Shown here: positions 1 to 9,121 of the stretch, piece by piece | Layout: every line of letters starts with the position of its first letter | How positions within the stretch are numbered: position 1 is the stretch's first letter | Assembly: GCF_023028105.1 (NCBI RefSeq) | Contig: NZ_CP095491.1 | Location: 2,046,001 to 2,110,000 of the forward strand | Direction of reading: 5' to 3' | Length of the DNA stretch: 64,000 nucleotides | Source of the DNA: Halosolutus gelatinilyticus | Lineage (GTDB): Archaea > Halobacteriota > Halobacteria > Halobacteriales > Natrialbaceae | Program-made: the position numbers and the translations under genes | The notes under the pieces: generated by a model | Databases searched by the model: none | What the model was told of the DNA's origin: nothing | The model's input: only the letters and a program-made list of their open reading frames with translations

Positions 1-329
1 ACAAACTCGACGACACGACCCGCGATCGGGTGCTGGACTTCGCCGAGGACTTTCTCGACTGCGACTGCGACGACAACCCCTACTGCGGCTGCCCGGAGCA
101 GAAGTTCATCCGGTACCTGCTCGAACTCCGCGCGCAGGGGCTCGGTCCGGGCGCGATCGTCGACGTGATGTCCGACGACTACATGGTCTACGCCTACGCC
201 GGCGACGTCCTTTCGTTCCTCGACGACGGCGTCCGCACGCTCGAAGCGGCCGAAGCCCTCGCCCGGGTCGACGGCGCCGGGGAGAAAGAAGACGAGATTC
301 GCCGGGCAAAGCGGGACCTCACGAGATAA
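1..329 (+). CDS. C-terminal end of a DEAD/DEAH-type helicase (partial)
   Basis: The frame is already open at base 3, so this is the 3' end of a gene that starts outside the window; about 108 codons are visible before the TAA stop. The visible part has a cysteine-rich stretch (DCDCDDNPYCGCPE) followed by acidic helical sequence with a YLLELRAQGLGPGAIVD segment. From memory this matches the DUF5814 C-terminal region of large haloarchaeal superfamily 2 helicases (about 900 residues). The helicase core itself is not visible, so the function is inferred only from this tail. A GTG at base 30 could be taken for a start, but the open frame upstream argues against it. Confidence 0.6.
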   Translation, partial: KLDDTTRDRVLDFAEDFLDCDCDDNPYCGCPEQKFIRYLLELRAQGLGPGAIVDVMSDDYMVYAYAGDVLSFLDDGVRTLEAAEALARVDGAGEKEDEIRRAKRDLTR

Positions 330-379
330 TCCGGAACGAATCGCCGATCGCGGTTTTCACGCCGTCAGCGCTCGCGTCC

Positions 380-790
380 CTAGCGGAGCTGCGACGGACC
401 GTCGGCCTCGTCGAGGTCGTCGAGCAGGAGTACCTCGTTGTTCTCGTCCTCGAGGCGGTCCTGGAGGTCGGTGACGTAGGATTTGTACTCGTCGAGTTGC
501 TCGCGGAGGTGGTCGGCTTCGAGTTCGAGCCGTTCGTGCTCCCGGATGAAGCTCTTCGGCACCTCCACGGTCGGAGGGAACTGGAGGTCCCCTTCTCCCT
601 CGGCAGTCCCCGCGGCTCGGAGGTCGGACTCCGGCACGACCGCGACCTGTCCGTCGTGTTCGACGAGTTGATCGACGTAGTCCCGGAAAACGGCGGACAA
701 CGAGATGTCGCGCTCCTCGGCGATGTCCTGTAACGCCTCGAACGCGTCCTCGTTCACGCGAAACGAGATCGTCTTGTTCTTGTTGCCCAT
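380..790 (-). CDS. Ribbon-helix-helix protein with C-terminal coiled coil
   Basis: This is a 136-residue acidic protein. The start is taken at the ATG giving MGNKNKTISFRVNE, because the nine residues further upstream are basic and lack family character. Residues 5-45 (ISFRVNEDAFEALQDIAEER, then LSAVFRDYVDQL) have the strand-helix-helix layout of CopG/MetJ-type DNA-binding proteins. Residues 85-120 (EHERLELEADHLREQLDEYK onward) are strongly heptad-like and probably form a coiled coil. A TTAAG box about 25 bases upstream suggests a nearly leaderless transcript. It lies downstream of the RPA pair but is separated from it by 163 bases, so a separate transcript is likely. The target sites are unknown. 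Confidence 0.7.
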   Translation of the reverse strand: MGNKNKTISFRVNEDAFEALQDIAEERDISLSAVFRDYVDQLVEHDGQVAVVPESDLRAAGTAEGEGDLQFPPTVEVPKSFIREHERLELEADHLREQLDEYKSYVTDLQDRLEDENNEVLLLDDLDEADGPSQLR

Positions 791-953
791 TGTAGGGATA
801 GTCGACCGTCGTCGCACTTAACACTTTGTCAGACGATCGCACAACGAGACCGAAGAGCCGCCGTGGGGCGTCGACAACTGCCGTCGCTCGCGTCTGGCGT
901 CGATCGCGAAAAGAACCGCGGGTGTGTCGTCGGTGGTGTGTCGGTCGCTGCGA

Positions 954-1586
954 TCAGGCCGTCGCGTCCGCTTCGATCTCTTCTAAGCTCTCGAGCGCTT
1001 GGATCACGTCGCGGCGGTAGTTCTCGACCGGCGAGTCGTACCGCTCACGGGCCATCTGGGCGTACTCGTTCGTCGGCGCCGTCGAGCCGCTCTCGGGCGC
1101 CTCCTGCTCGGCTTCCCACTCGCGGAAGGCTTCGATCCGATCGAGCGTGCGCTCGGCGGTTTCGACGACCCAGCGATCGCGAGTGGCGTCGTCGACGATC
1201 GCGATGGACTCGGGGCGGACTGAGACGTTGACGGTGCCGTCGTCGGTTTCGAAGGTTCGCGGTTTACCGACGATCGCGACGTACGCCGGCGGCTCGGCAT
1301 CCCGCAGGACCGAGGCGGCCTCGGGCTGATACTGGCCGGCGTAGACGAAGAACGTCCCCGTCGGGTCGACGACGCGGCCGCGCCAGTACTCGCTGTCCTC
1401 GCCGACGTCCTCGGTCTCGGTGAGGGTGCCGACGATGAACACGCGGTTCGCGCGATCGCCCGTCGGGAGCAGCGCGTAGTTGGGCGCGCGCTCGTCGTCG
1501 CTCTCTTTGAAGGTATACGTCGAATCGTTGAATTCGGAGGCGAAGACGCGGCGGGCGACTTCGCGGGTGAGTTCTGCCTGGCTCAT
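954..1586 (-). CDS. RPA-associated protein (COG3390 family, Rpap)
   Basis: This 210-residue protein starts one base after the stop codon of the RPA gene, so the two are almost certainly co-transcribed. Residues 40-150 look like an OB-fold (RANRVFIVGTLTETEDVGED, then WRGRVVDPTGTFFVYAGQYQ and AYVAIVGKPRTF). The C-terminal 60 residues are acidic and helical. In haloarchaea such proteins are encoded beside single-strand DNA-binding RPA subunits and are thought to form a complex with them in replication and repair. The order rpa then rpap, with the partner last, agrees with that assignment. Length is typical for the family. Confidence 0.85.
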   Translation of the reverse strand: MSQAELTREVARRVFASEFNDSTYTFKESDDERAPNYALLPTGDRANRVFIVGTLTETEDVGEDSEYWRGRVVDPTGTFFVYAGQYQPEAASVLRDAEPPAYVAIVGKPRTFETDDGTVNVSVRPESIAIVDDATRDRWVVETAERTLDRIEAFREWEAEQEAPESGSTAPTNEYAQMARERYDSPVENYRRDVIQALESLEEIEADATA

Positions 1587-1587
1587 G

Positions 1588-2517
1588 TCACATCGACCTC
1601 GCTTTGATCAGCAGTTCCTCGGCATTCGCCGGCCCGTCGAGTTCCTCGACGTCGTCGGCCAGGACGTAGCGGCCGAAGGTCGGTCCCTCGATGCGGTAGT
1701 AGGTGCCGACGATCTGATCGCGAATCTCGTCGGCGACGACGGTGGTGTCGAGCGCGTCCATCGCCATGTCTTTCGCCTCTTCTAAGCTGATGTCCGTCAG
1801 GTCCTCCGTGGCGTCCTTGTCGAAGATGACCTCGTGGGCGTCGATCCCGTCGTCGACGACGGCCTTGATCCGGAGGTCGAATTCACCTTCGACCTCGCCG
1901 TGCTCGCTGCAGCGGCCGTTCTGGAGCACTCGAGTGCAGTCGTCGTGCGGGCAGCGCTTGATGAGGCCGCTGCCGCTTTGCATGTCCACGAGGGCGCCCT
2001 CGATCTCGCTGGTGTCGTCGCCGACTTCGATGTCCTCGTCGAGTTCCTCGATGACGGTCGTCGAGTTCAGCTTGACCGAGTACCTGCCCTGGTACTCGTC
2101 GGTGACGACGTTCCGGAGTTCGTAGACGCCGCCCTCGTCGAGCGAGGGAAGGTCGGATTTGGCCCACTTAGTGAACTTGATCGTGCCCGTCGGATCGCCC
2201 AGCAGGCCGACCTGCGCGACGGAATCGCTGCGGGGCTCCCACAGTTCGATGACCTTCGCGGTGAGGTCGATCCACTGTTCCGGCTCGTCGACGTCCTCGA
2301 CCTGGGCGGCCTCGCTCGATCCGCTCGCGAGGTCCTCGCGATCGAGGCCGGCTTCCTCCAGGTAGTGGTTCGTCACGCTCCGGCGCGCCTCGTCGATCGG
2401 CACTTTGTACTCGTCGACGAGGGTTCGCAGGCGCTTTTCGACGTCCTCGACGCTCAGGTCGAGATGGTCCGAAAACTGGTCGTGTATGTCGTCCGCGTGC
2501 TGTCGTACGTCGCTCAT
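1588..2517 (-). CDS. rpa: Replication factor A, single-stranded DNA-binding protein with zinc finger
   Basis: This 309-residue protein has a helical N-terminus (about 1-70, MSDVRQHADDIHDQFSDHLD), an OB-fold at about 75-170 (WIDLTAKVIELWEP, GTIKFTKWAKSDLP, YSVKLNSTTVIEEL) and a second OB-fold with an inserted zinc finger of the form CPHDDC...CSEHG at about 195-220. This is the layout of archaeal RPA proteins that coat single-stranded DNA during replication, recombination and repair. The ATG at 2517 is chosen because it starts the family sequence and has an unusually strong ribosome-binding site before it. It forms an operon with the RPA-associated protein downstream. Confidence 0.9.
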   Translation of the reverse strand: MSDVRQHADDIHDQFSDHLDLSVEDVEKRLRTLVDEYKVPIDEARRSVTNHYLEEAGLDREDLASGSSEAAQVEDVDEPEQWIDLTAKVIELWEPRSDSVAQVGLLGDPTGTIKFTKWAKSDLPSLDEGGVYELRNVVTDEYQGRYSVKLNSTTVIEELDEDIEVGDDTSEIEGALVDMQSGSGLIKRCPHDDCTRVLQNGRCSEHGEVEGEFDLRIKAVVDDGIDAHEVIFDKDATEDLTDISLEEAKDMAMDALDTTVVADEIRDQIVGTYYRIEGPTFGRYVLADDVEELDGPANAEELLIKARSM

Positions 2518-2526
2518 GGTGTCACG

Positions 2527-2583
2527 CCTCCTCCTTGGTTTCACTGGGAGGCATGCGTCAGTTCGATCCCGATCGTATTTAAA
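2527..2583 (-). promoter_or_regulatory. rpa promoter with strong Shine-Dalgarno
   Basis: The minus strand has a TTTAAATA box at 2576-2583 and AAGGAGGAGG at 2527-2536, nine bases before the rpa ATG. The TATA-to-ATG distance of about 60 bases implies a leader of roughly 35 bases. A strong Shine-Dalgarno is unusual here, where many transcripts look leaderless. The rest of the 300-base gap up to 2818 holds no gene I can support. Confidence 0.6.
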
Positions 2584-2818
2584 CTGCCGCCACCGGAGCG
2601 GAAGTGAAATCGGCCCGGACCGATCGTCGTCGCGTTCGTCACCGGCGTCGGCTATCGCGCCGCCGCCGCCGTCCAGTTTCGGTGGTGTCGTCGCGTTCCA
2701 GACGGCGTCATCCGGCCGTCTCGTTCGCCCGCCGCGGGGCCGATCGGGGAACAGAGGGCGAGTCGACAGTCCCTCTTCGACCCCACGGATTTTCGTGGTG
2801 GACGTTCTCCACCCGGGC

Positions 2819-3802
2819 ATGGAGGTTGGACTCATGGTGACGGCCTTCGGCGACGTGGATCTCGCCGACGTCGCCGTTCGCGCGGAGGAGCGGGCGTACG
2901 ACGCGGTTTGGGTCGGCGAACTCTGGGGCGCGAGCGGCGTCGTCCAGGCCGCCGAGATCGCGGGTCGAACCGAGTCGATCGACGTCGGCACCGCGATCTT
3001 AAACGTCTACTCCCGATCGCCCGCGGTGCTCGCGATGACCGCCGCCTCGATGCAGCAGGCGTCCGACGGCCGGTTCACGCTCGGCCTGGGAACGAGCACT
3101 CCGAAGGCCGTCGAGGATCTGCACGGGATGGCCTTCGACAGACCGGTCCGGCGCGCCCACGAGACGATCGAGATCGTCCAGGAACTCACCGCGGGAACCG
3201 GCGAGCCAGTCGAGTACGACGGCGAACTGCTCTCGGTCGCCGACTTCCCGGCGATCGACGCCGAGTTCCCGATCTACCACGCTGGACTCGGACCGGCGAA
3301 CCGGCGCGTCGTCGGACGGCTCTGCGACGGGTGGATCCCCCACAACATCCCCTTCTCCGAACTGGACGACGCCTTCGAAGTCGTCGCCGAGGCGGCCCGG
3401 GAACGCGATCGCGACCCCGACGAGATCGCGATCGCCCCGTACGTCCCCGCCGCGGTGAGCGACGACTCCGACGACGCTCGAGCGGTGCTGCGCAAGCACG
3501 TCGCCTACTACGTCGGCAGCGGCGAGGGCTACCGCCGGGCGGTCGGCATGCGCTACCCCGACGCGGCCGATCGGGTCGCCGAGGCGTGGCGCGACGGCGA
3601 GAAAGGGGCGGCCGCCGAGGCCGTTACGGACGAGATGGTCGACGACCTCGGCGTGGCGGGAACGCCCGACGACGCGCGCGAGCAACTTCGAACCCTCGTC
3701 TCGGAGACGGGGGTCGATCACCCGATCGTCGTGATCCCCGCGCCCGCCTCGGATGACCTGGCCCGGCGGACGATCGACGAACTCGCGCCCGATCGACGCT
3801 GA
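2819..3802 (+). CDS. LLM-class (luciferase-like, probably F420-dependent) oxidoreductase
   Basis: This 327-residue protein begins MEVGLMVTAFGDVDLADVAV and has the bacterial-luciferase TIM-barrel pattern: an AEERAYDAVWVGELWG segment near the N-terminus, then IDVGTAILNVYSRSP and GRFTLGLGTSTP in the middle, typical of F420-dependent methylene-tetrahydromethanopterin reductase-like enzymes. Haloarchaea make F420, so F420 is the likelier cofactor, but FMN cannot be excluded and the substrate is unknown. The ATG at 2819 fits the family start; an in-frame GTG about 24 bases upstream is possible. The gene is divergent from rpa and converges on the dehydrogenase that follows. Confidence 0.8.
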   Translation: MEVGLMVTAFGDVDLADVAVRAEERAYDAVWVGELWGASGVVQAAEIAGRTESIDVGTAILNVYSRSPAVLAMTAASMQQASDGRFTLGLGTSTPKAVEDLHGMAFDRPVRRAHETIEIVQELTAGTGEPVEYDGELLSVADFPAIDAEFPIYHAGLGPANRRVVGRLCDGWIPHNIPFSELDDAFEVVAEAARERDRDPDEIAIAPYVPAAVSDDSDDARAVLRKHVAYYVGSGEGYRRAVGMRYPDAADRVAEAWRDGEKGAAAEAVTDEMVDDLGVAGTPDDAREQLRTLVSETGVDHPIVVIPAPASDDLARRTIDELAPDRR

Positions 3803-3808
3803 CGTCGG

Positions 3809-4879
3809 TCAGTCGAGATCGACCCGTCGCCCCGTCTCCGCCGACTCGTAGGCGGCCTCGATCGCCCGGAGATCCGTGACGCCGTCCTCGCCGTCGGGTT
3901 CGGGATCGGTGCCCGTGAGCACGCAGTAGCCGAAGTAATCGAACTCCTCGCGAACTTCGTCGACCGGCGGGCCCGTGTACTCCATGTACATGTCGCCGCT
4001 CTCGATGACCATTTCTTGGGGGACGACGCCGCCGAACGGCGAGGCGATCGAGATCATTCCGTCGGTGCCGATCAGTTCGAGCCGGCTGCTGGCGTGCGCG
4101 TCGAAACTCGCCGTACAGGAAGCCGTTGCCCCCGACGGGAACTCGAGTTGGAAAGCGACGTGTTCGTCGACCTCATCGAACGGGTCGCCACTGGAGTGGG
4201 TCGTCGCGTACACGCCGTCGGGATCGCGGCCGAGCACGAATCGGATCGTGTTCAGCGGGTAGACGCCGAGGTCGACGAGTGCGCCGCCGCCCGCCAGGTC
4301 GGGGTTGAGGCGCCACGTGTTCGACCCCGCGTACTCGAGGATCGGGTGCGAGAAACTGCCGTGGATCTGAACGAGGTCGCCGATCACGCCGTCGCGGACG
4401 AGTTCTCGCGTGCGCCGAACCGTCGGCTCGGTCTGCAGTCGGTAGGCGGTCATCAGGGTCACGTCGGCCTCGTGACAGGCGTCGACGACCGCCCGAGCGC
4501 GATCGACCGACGCCTCTAACGGTTTCTCACAGATGACGTGTTTGCCGTGCTCGGCTGCGGCGATCGCGTACTCGCCATGGGTCGCGTTCGGCGTCGCGAC
4601 GTAGACCGCGTCGTAGGTGCCGGCGTGGTCCCCCACGCGGAACCCGTCGTAATCGAGGACGTGGTCGACGTCGAACTCGCTTGCGAGCGATCGCGCCCGA
4701 TCGGGCGATCCCGTCACGAGCGCTGTCGCCTCGCAGTACGTCCCCTCGGCGATCGCGGGAAGGGCCCGATTCCGGGCGAAGCCGCCGGTGCCGACGACGG
4801 CGAGACGGACCGTCCCCTCGGGCGCTGTCCGCTCCCAGTCCCGCCGCGTGAAGCCGGCGAAGGGATCTTCGAGTCTCAT
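3809..4879 (-). CDS. gfo6: D-xylose 1-dehydrogenase-like Gfo/Idh/MocA oxidoreductase
   Basis: This is a 356-residue protein with an N-terminal Rossmann fold (RLAVVGTGGFARNRALPAI) and the family motif CEKPLEA, whose lysine takes part in catalysis. The C-terminal domain contains LAGGGALVDLGVYPLNTIRF and HVAFQLEFPSG. The opening DPFAGFTRRDWE and the DEHVAFQ and EEFDYF segments closely resemble, from memory, the haloarchaeal NADP-dependent D-xylose 1-dehydrogenase Gfo6 that starts oxidative pentose degradation. No other pentose-pathway gene is adjacent, so the substrate could differ. It converges with the LLM oxidoreductase, leaving only six bases between stop codons. Confidence 0.75.
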   Translation of the reverse strand: MRLEDPFAGFTRRDWERTAPEGTVRLAVVGTGGFARNRALPAIAEGTYCEATALVTGSPDRARSLASEFDVDHVLDYDGFRVGDHAGTYDAVYVATPNATHGEYAIAAAEHGKHVICEKPLEASVDRARAVVDACHEADVTLMTAYRLQTEPTVRRTRELVRDGVIGDLVQIHGSFSHPILEYAGSNTWRLNPDLAGGGALVDLGVYPLNTIRFVLGRDPDGVYATTHSSGDPFDEVDEHVAFQLEFPSGATASCTASFDAHASSRLELIGTDGMISIASPFGGVVPQEMVIESGDMYMEYTGPPVDEVREEFDYFGYCVLTGTDPEPDGEDGVTDLRAIEAAYESAETGRRVDLD

Positions 4880-5082
4880 ACCGCCTCTAGGGACGCCCGG
4901 TAAAAGAACTCAACGTCCGCATAGCGGTCGACCGGAGGAAAAATCTATTCTCCAGTCTGAAAAACCGATGGGGCGTTCCCTACTGCCGCATCTCTCGGTG
5001 GTAATCCTCCGGAATAGGATTTCGAAGGAAAAAGTTATTCAATATGGGCCGACGACGTGAGCACAACCACAGGTAGCGTAAC

Positions 5083-6216
5083 ATGGTAAAAATGGAAACG
5101 GCGGAGCTGGAGACCGATTTAAGTTTGTTCAAATACGACAACCTCGAACAGCTGCCCTCGCGATACCGGGATCTCGAGGTGGACGAGCGAACCGAGCGCA
5201 TCGAGGCGGCGCTCGCGGCGCTCGGTGACGACGTCGTAATCCTCGGACACAACTACCAGCGCCGCGAGGTCGTCGAGCACGCCGACTTCGTCGGCGACTC
5301 CTATCAGCTCTCGAAGCGGGCCGCCGAGGCTGACGCGGAGTACGTGATCTTCGGCGGGGTCACGTTCATGGCTGAGAGCGCGGATATCATCACCGACGAC
5401 GACCAGACGGTGATCCTCCCGAGCATGGAGGCGTCGTGTCCCATGGCCGGGATGGCCGAGGCACTGCAGGTCGACAGCGCGTGGGCCGAGATCACCGCGG
5501 CTGCGCCCGACGCCGACATCGTTCCGATCACGTACATGAATTCCTACGCCGATCTGAAGGCGTTCTGTGCGAGCCAGGGCGGACTCGTTTGCACCTCCTC
5601 GAACGCCCACCGCGCGTTCGAGTGGGCCTTCGATCGAGGCGACAAAGTCCTCTTCTTGCCCGACAAGCACCTCGGGGAGAACACCGCCCACCGGCTGGGA
5701 ATGGGGGGCGAAATCGCCACGTGGGACCCATGGGACCCCGAGGGCAAGGACGACGACGACGTCGCCGAGAAGGACATCATCCTCTGGGACGGCTACTGTC
5801 AGGTTCACGAGCGGTTCCGCGTGGACCACGTCGAGGCCATCCGCGAGGAACACCCCGACGCGAACGTGGTCGTCCACCCCGAGTGTCGCCGCGAGGTCGT
5901 CGAGGCCGCGGACGTCGTGGGCTCGACGGCGACGATCTGCGAGACGATCGCCGAGGCCGACCCCGGCGAGACGTGGGCGATCGGCACCGAGATCCACCTC
6001 GCGAACCATCTGGAGCGGTGGCACCCCGACGTGAACGTGCTCCCGCTCTGTGGCGACGCCTGCATGGACTGCAACGCGATGCGCCAGATCGACCCCAACT
6101 ACCTCGCCTGGGTGCTCGAGGAACTGGTCGAGGGTCGCGAACGCAACGTGATCGAGGTCGCCCCGGAGGAGAAGGAACTCGCGAAACTGGCGCTCGATCG
6201 GATGCTCGAGATCTGA
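5083..6216 (+). CDS. nadA: Quinolinate synthase
   Basis: NadA condenses iminoaspartate with dihydroxyacetone phosphate to form quinolinate, the second step of de novo NAD synthesis, using an oxygen-sensitive 4Fe-4S cluster. The 377-residue product shows VVILGHNYQRREV, FVGDSYQLSK, the MEASCPMAGMAE motif, LVCTSSNAHRAFEW, VHPECRREV and GDACMDCNAMRQI, including the conserved cysteines that hold the cluster. An alternative start is the second methionine at 5092. An AGTTATTC box at about 5034-5041 may be the promoter. nadB follows after five bases, so the two are an operon and can pass iminoaspartate between them. Confidence 0.95.
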   Translation: MVKMETAELETDLSLFKYDNLEQLPSRYRDLEVDERTERIEAALAALGDDVVILGHNYQRREVVEHADFVGDSYQLSKRAAEADAEYVIFGGVTFMAESADIITDDDQTVILPSMEASCPMAGMAEALQVDSAWAEITAAAPDADIVPITYMNSYADLKAFCASQGGLVCTSSNAHRAFEWAFDRGDKVLFLPDKHLGENTAHRLGMGGEIATWDPWDPEGKDDDDVAEKDIILWDGYCQVHERFRVDHVEAIREEHPDANVVVHPECRREVVEAADVVGSTATICETIAEADPGETWAIGTEIHLANHLERWHPDVNVLPLCGDACMDCNAMRQIDPNYLAWVLEELVEGRERNVIEVAPEEKELAKLALDRMLEI

Positions 6217-6221
6217 GAGCC

Positions 6222-7769
6222 ATGACGGAGAACCACCCCCACGAGACGACGGACGTACTCGTCGTCGGTAGCGGTATCGCGGGCTGTGCGGCCGCCCTCG
6301 CCGCGGCGCGGGCGGGCGCGGACGTCCTGCTGCTGACGAAAGCCGAACGGCCCGACGACGCCAGCACCGACCGGGCGCAGGGCGGCATCTCGACCACCCG
6401 CGGCGATCCCGAGGGTCTCAAACGGGACATTCTCGAGGCGAGCGACGGGACGGCCGATCTCGACGCCGTCGACGTCCTCGTGGAGACCGCCGACGAGGCC
6501 GTCGAGGACGTGCTCCTCGACACCCTCGGGATCGCGTTCGACGAGCGTGCGGATGGGAACGGCGAATTCGACTACACCCGCGAGGCCGCACACTCCCAGC
6601 GTCGGATCCTCCACGTCGCCGCCGCGACGGGGACGCACATTCTGCGCCCCTTCCTGAACTTCGTCGACGAGCGCGATCGGATCGAGGTTCGACAGAACGT
6701 CGCCGCGCTCGACCTGCTCACCCACGAGGGGCGCGTTCACGGCGTGATAAGCGACGAAGAACCGACCGGCAAACCGATCTACGCCGGCGCCACGATCCTC
6801 GCCACCGGCGGCATCGGCGCGCTCTACGGTCGATCGACCAACCCCGACGACGCGACTGGTGACGGGATCGCGATGGCCGCACTCGCGGGTGCCGACGTGG
6901 CTGACCTCGAGTACGTTCAGTTCCACCCCACCGCGTACGACGGGGACGCGCCCTTCTTGCTCTCCGAAGCCCTCCGCGGCGAGGGCGCCGTCCTCCGCAA
7001 CGGTGACGGCGATCGATTCATGGCCGACTACCACCCGCAGGCGGAACTCGCTCCGCGGGACGTCGTCGCGCGCGCCGTCGCCGCCGAACGGGAGGAAACC
7101 GGCGAGGTCGTCCTCGACGTGCGTCCCCTCGATTTCGAGGCCGAGTTCCCGAACCTCGCCGCGACGTGTCGCGATCGGGGCGTCGACGGCGACGAGATCC
7201 CCGTCGCACCCTGCGAGCACTTCTGCTGCGGCGGGATCGACGTCGACGATCGCGGGCGGACGACGCTCGATCGGCTCTACGCCGTCGGCGAGTGCGCGCG
7301 AACGGGCGTCCACGGTGCGAATCGGTTGGCGAGTACGAGTCTGCTAGAAGGGCTCGTCTGGGGGCTCCGCGCGGGCGAGGACGCGGTCAGCGAGGTGCAT
7401 CGCACCTCGGGGCGGAGCGGTGAAACCGCGGAGCGGTTCGACCCGGAACCGATCGAGGCGCCCGACCTCCGAAACAGCGATCCGGCCCTGCCCGATCGCT
7501 TCGCCGCCCAGAAGTTCACCCGCCTGCAGCGGACGATGGACGACTACCTGGGACTCGAACGCGATCCCGACGGAATCGCCCGCGCGAGCGCCGTCCTCCG
7601 GCGCCTCAAGGGCGAGGTCGACGCCTACGTCCGCACCCGGACGGCCCGCGACCTGTACGAACTCCGGAACGCGAGCGTCGTGGCGCTGCTGATCGCGCGC
7701 GCAGCGAGCGAGAACGCGGAGTCGAGAGGGTGCCACTACGTCGTCGACGAGCCGGCCCCCACGCAGTAA
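6222..7769 (+). CDS. nadB: L-aspartate oxidase
   Basis: NadB oxidises L-aspartate to iminoaspartate with FAD, the first step of de novo NAD synthesis. The 515-residue protein has the N-terminal dinucleotide-binding motif VVGSGIAGCAAALAAARAGA, the DRAQGGIST segment, HSQRRILHVAAATG, GRSTNPDDATGDGIAMAALAGA in two adjoining parts, and GANRLASTSLLEGLVWG, all as in the succinate dehydrogenase/fumarate reductase flavoprotein family. The ATG at 6222 gives the family start MTENHPHETTDVLVVGSG; the frame remains open far upstream, but that stretch overlaps nadA. It follows nadA directly. Confidence 0.95.
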   Translation: MTENHPHETTDVLVVGSGIAGCAAALAAARAGADVLLLTKAERPDDASTDRAQGGISTTRGDPEGLKRDILEASDGTADLDAVDVLVETADEAVEDVLLDTLGIAFDERADGNGEFDYTREAAHSQRRILHVAAATGTHILRPFLNFVDERDRIEVRQNVAALDLLTHEGRVHGVISDEEPTGKPIYAGATILATGGIGALYGRSTNPDDATGDGIAMAALAGADVADLEYVQFHPTAYDGDAPFLLSEALRGEGAVLRNGDGDRFMADYHPQAELAPRDVVARAVAAEREETGEVVLDVRPLDFEAEFPNLAATCRDRGVDGDEIPVAPCEHFCCGGIDVDDRGRTTLDRLYAVGECARTGVHGANRLASTSLLEGLVWGLRAGEDAVSEVHRTSGRSGETAERFDPEPIEAPDLRNSDPALPDRFAAQKFTRLQRTMDDYLGLERDPDGIARASAVLRRLKGEVDAYVRTRTARDLYELRNASVVALLIARAASENAESRGCHYVVDEPAPTQ

Positions 7770-7833
7770 CGATTCGGCGACGCCATCGACGGCGACGATC
7801 GCATCGTCGCGCCGGCCGGAACCGATCGTCCCG

Positions 7834-8985
7834 CTACGCGGACCGTCGTTCCGAACCGATCGCGCTCGCCCCGTCCGCGATCGACGTCGCGGACGCCGCA
7901 TCGTCGTGACCTCCCTCTGCGTTCGCCGGCTGCAGCGTGACCTCCCGCTGTGGGAACGGGATCTCGACGTCCGCCGCGGTCAGTTCCTTGTACATCGCCC
8001 GGTTGAGTCGGTGCTGCGCCTTCTTCTCCCGGATCGGCGAGGCCACCCAGCAGAGGAGTTCGTATTCGAGCGCCGAGTCGCCGAACGCGCGAAATCGCAT
8101 CCGCGGTCGCGGCGAGTCGAGGACGAGCGACTCTTCGTCCGCGATCTCCAGGACGAGTTCCTCGAAGGCGTCGACGTCCGTCCCGTAGGCGACCCCGATC
8201 GGCACTTTGAGCCGCTTCCGACGCTGGGGCGCCGACTGGTTGATCACCCTCGTGGCGTTCAGCGACGCGTTGGGGACGGTGACGAGCACTTCGTCGCGCA
8301 TCATCAGCGTCGTCGATCGGACCCCGACCTTGACGACGGTCCCGGCCTCTCCCGTGTCCAGTTCGATGTAGTCGCCCAGCTTGTACGTGTCGTCGAAGTA
8401 CAGCGCGATGCCGCCGAAGAAGTTGGCGACGGTGTCCCGGGCGGCGAACCCGACGGCGATGCCGGCGACGCCGGCCGCGCCGAGCAGCGGCGAGATGCTG
8501 TACTCCCACAGTGACAGCAGGATCCCGATCGTGCCGACGAACACGATCAACGTCCAGACGTTGGAGAAGACGGGCGCGAAGTCGAACCGCGAGCCCTTGT
8601 CCTTGACCTCCTCGACGAATCGGTTGACGACCCGGTTCGAGGCGAAGGCCCAGGCGACGACGATGATCGACAGCGACGGCTTGCCGAAGAACGTATCGAG
8701 TTGGTCGGGCGTGAGCAGGACGTTTTCGTTGACCGCCGTGAGCTGTGTGAGCACGTAGACGCCCGCCAGCGCGGCCGTCACCACGATCGGCGCCCGGAGC
8801 TCCTGGACGAGGATGTTGTCGTACTCCGTCTCCGTTCGGCCCGTGTACCGCAGCAGGGTTCGGAGGACGACGACTTCGAGTACCACCGCCAGCCCGAGCG
8901 AGAACCCCACCAGGAGCGCGGTCGCCTGCCAGGGGGGAACTCCCTCGAACAGCGAAGAGAGCGAGTCGAGAAGCGTATCGATCAT
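7834..8985 (-). CDS. mscS: MscS-family mechanosensitive ion channel
   Basis: This 383-residue membrane protein has about four transmembrane segments (residues 20-42, 65-85, 105-125, 130-175). The last carries the glycine/alanine-rich pore helix GVAGIAVGFAARDTVANFFG followed by YKLGDYIELD, as in MscS. The remainder (beta domain with GTVVKVGVRSTTLMMRDEVL, then an alpha/beta domain) is cytoplasmic. Such channels release solutes on osmotic downshock, which suits a halophile. The gene lies antisense between nadB and nadC, converging on nadB with only 64 bases between stops. The C-terminal tail of about 40 residues is low in complexity. Confidence 0.88.
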   Translation of the reverse strand: MIDTLLDSLSSLFEGVPPWQATALLVGFSLGLAVVLEVVVLRTLLRYTGRTETEYDNILVQELRAPIVVTAALAGVYVLTQLTAVNENVLLTPDQLDTFFGKPSLSIIVVAWAFASNRVVNRFVEEVKDKGSRFDFAPVFSNVWTLIVFVGTIGILLSLWEYSISPLLGAAGVAGIAVGFAARDTVANFFGGIALYFDDTYKLGDYIELDTGEAGTVVKVGVRSTTLMMRDEVLVTVPNASLNATRVINQSAPQRRKRLKVPIGVAYGTDVDAFEELVLEIADEESLVLDSPRPRMRFRAFGDSALEYELLCWVASPIREKKAQHRLNRAMYKELTAADVEIPFPQREVTLQPANAEGGHDDAASATSIADGASAIGSERRSA

Positions 8986-9084
8986 GACAGAGACAGGGCA
9001 ATGATCGACGTAACTGTTTCTGCAGTCTGAGCGTCACGTTTTCCTGATTCTCGGCGACGCGGTCGGCGGCCGGAAACGGGCGGG

Positions 9085-9090
9085 TTTATT
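9085..9090 (+). promoter_or_regulatory. nadC promoter TATA box
   Basis: A TTTATT box lies about 31 bases before the nadC ATG, in the divergent gap between mscS and nadC. This indicates that nadC has its own promoter and is not read through from nadAB. Confidence 0.5.
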
Positions 9091-9121
9091 CGATCCGGGA
9101 CCCCAGCGGCGAACGAACCGC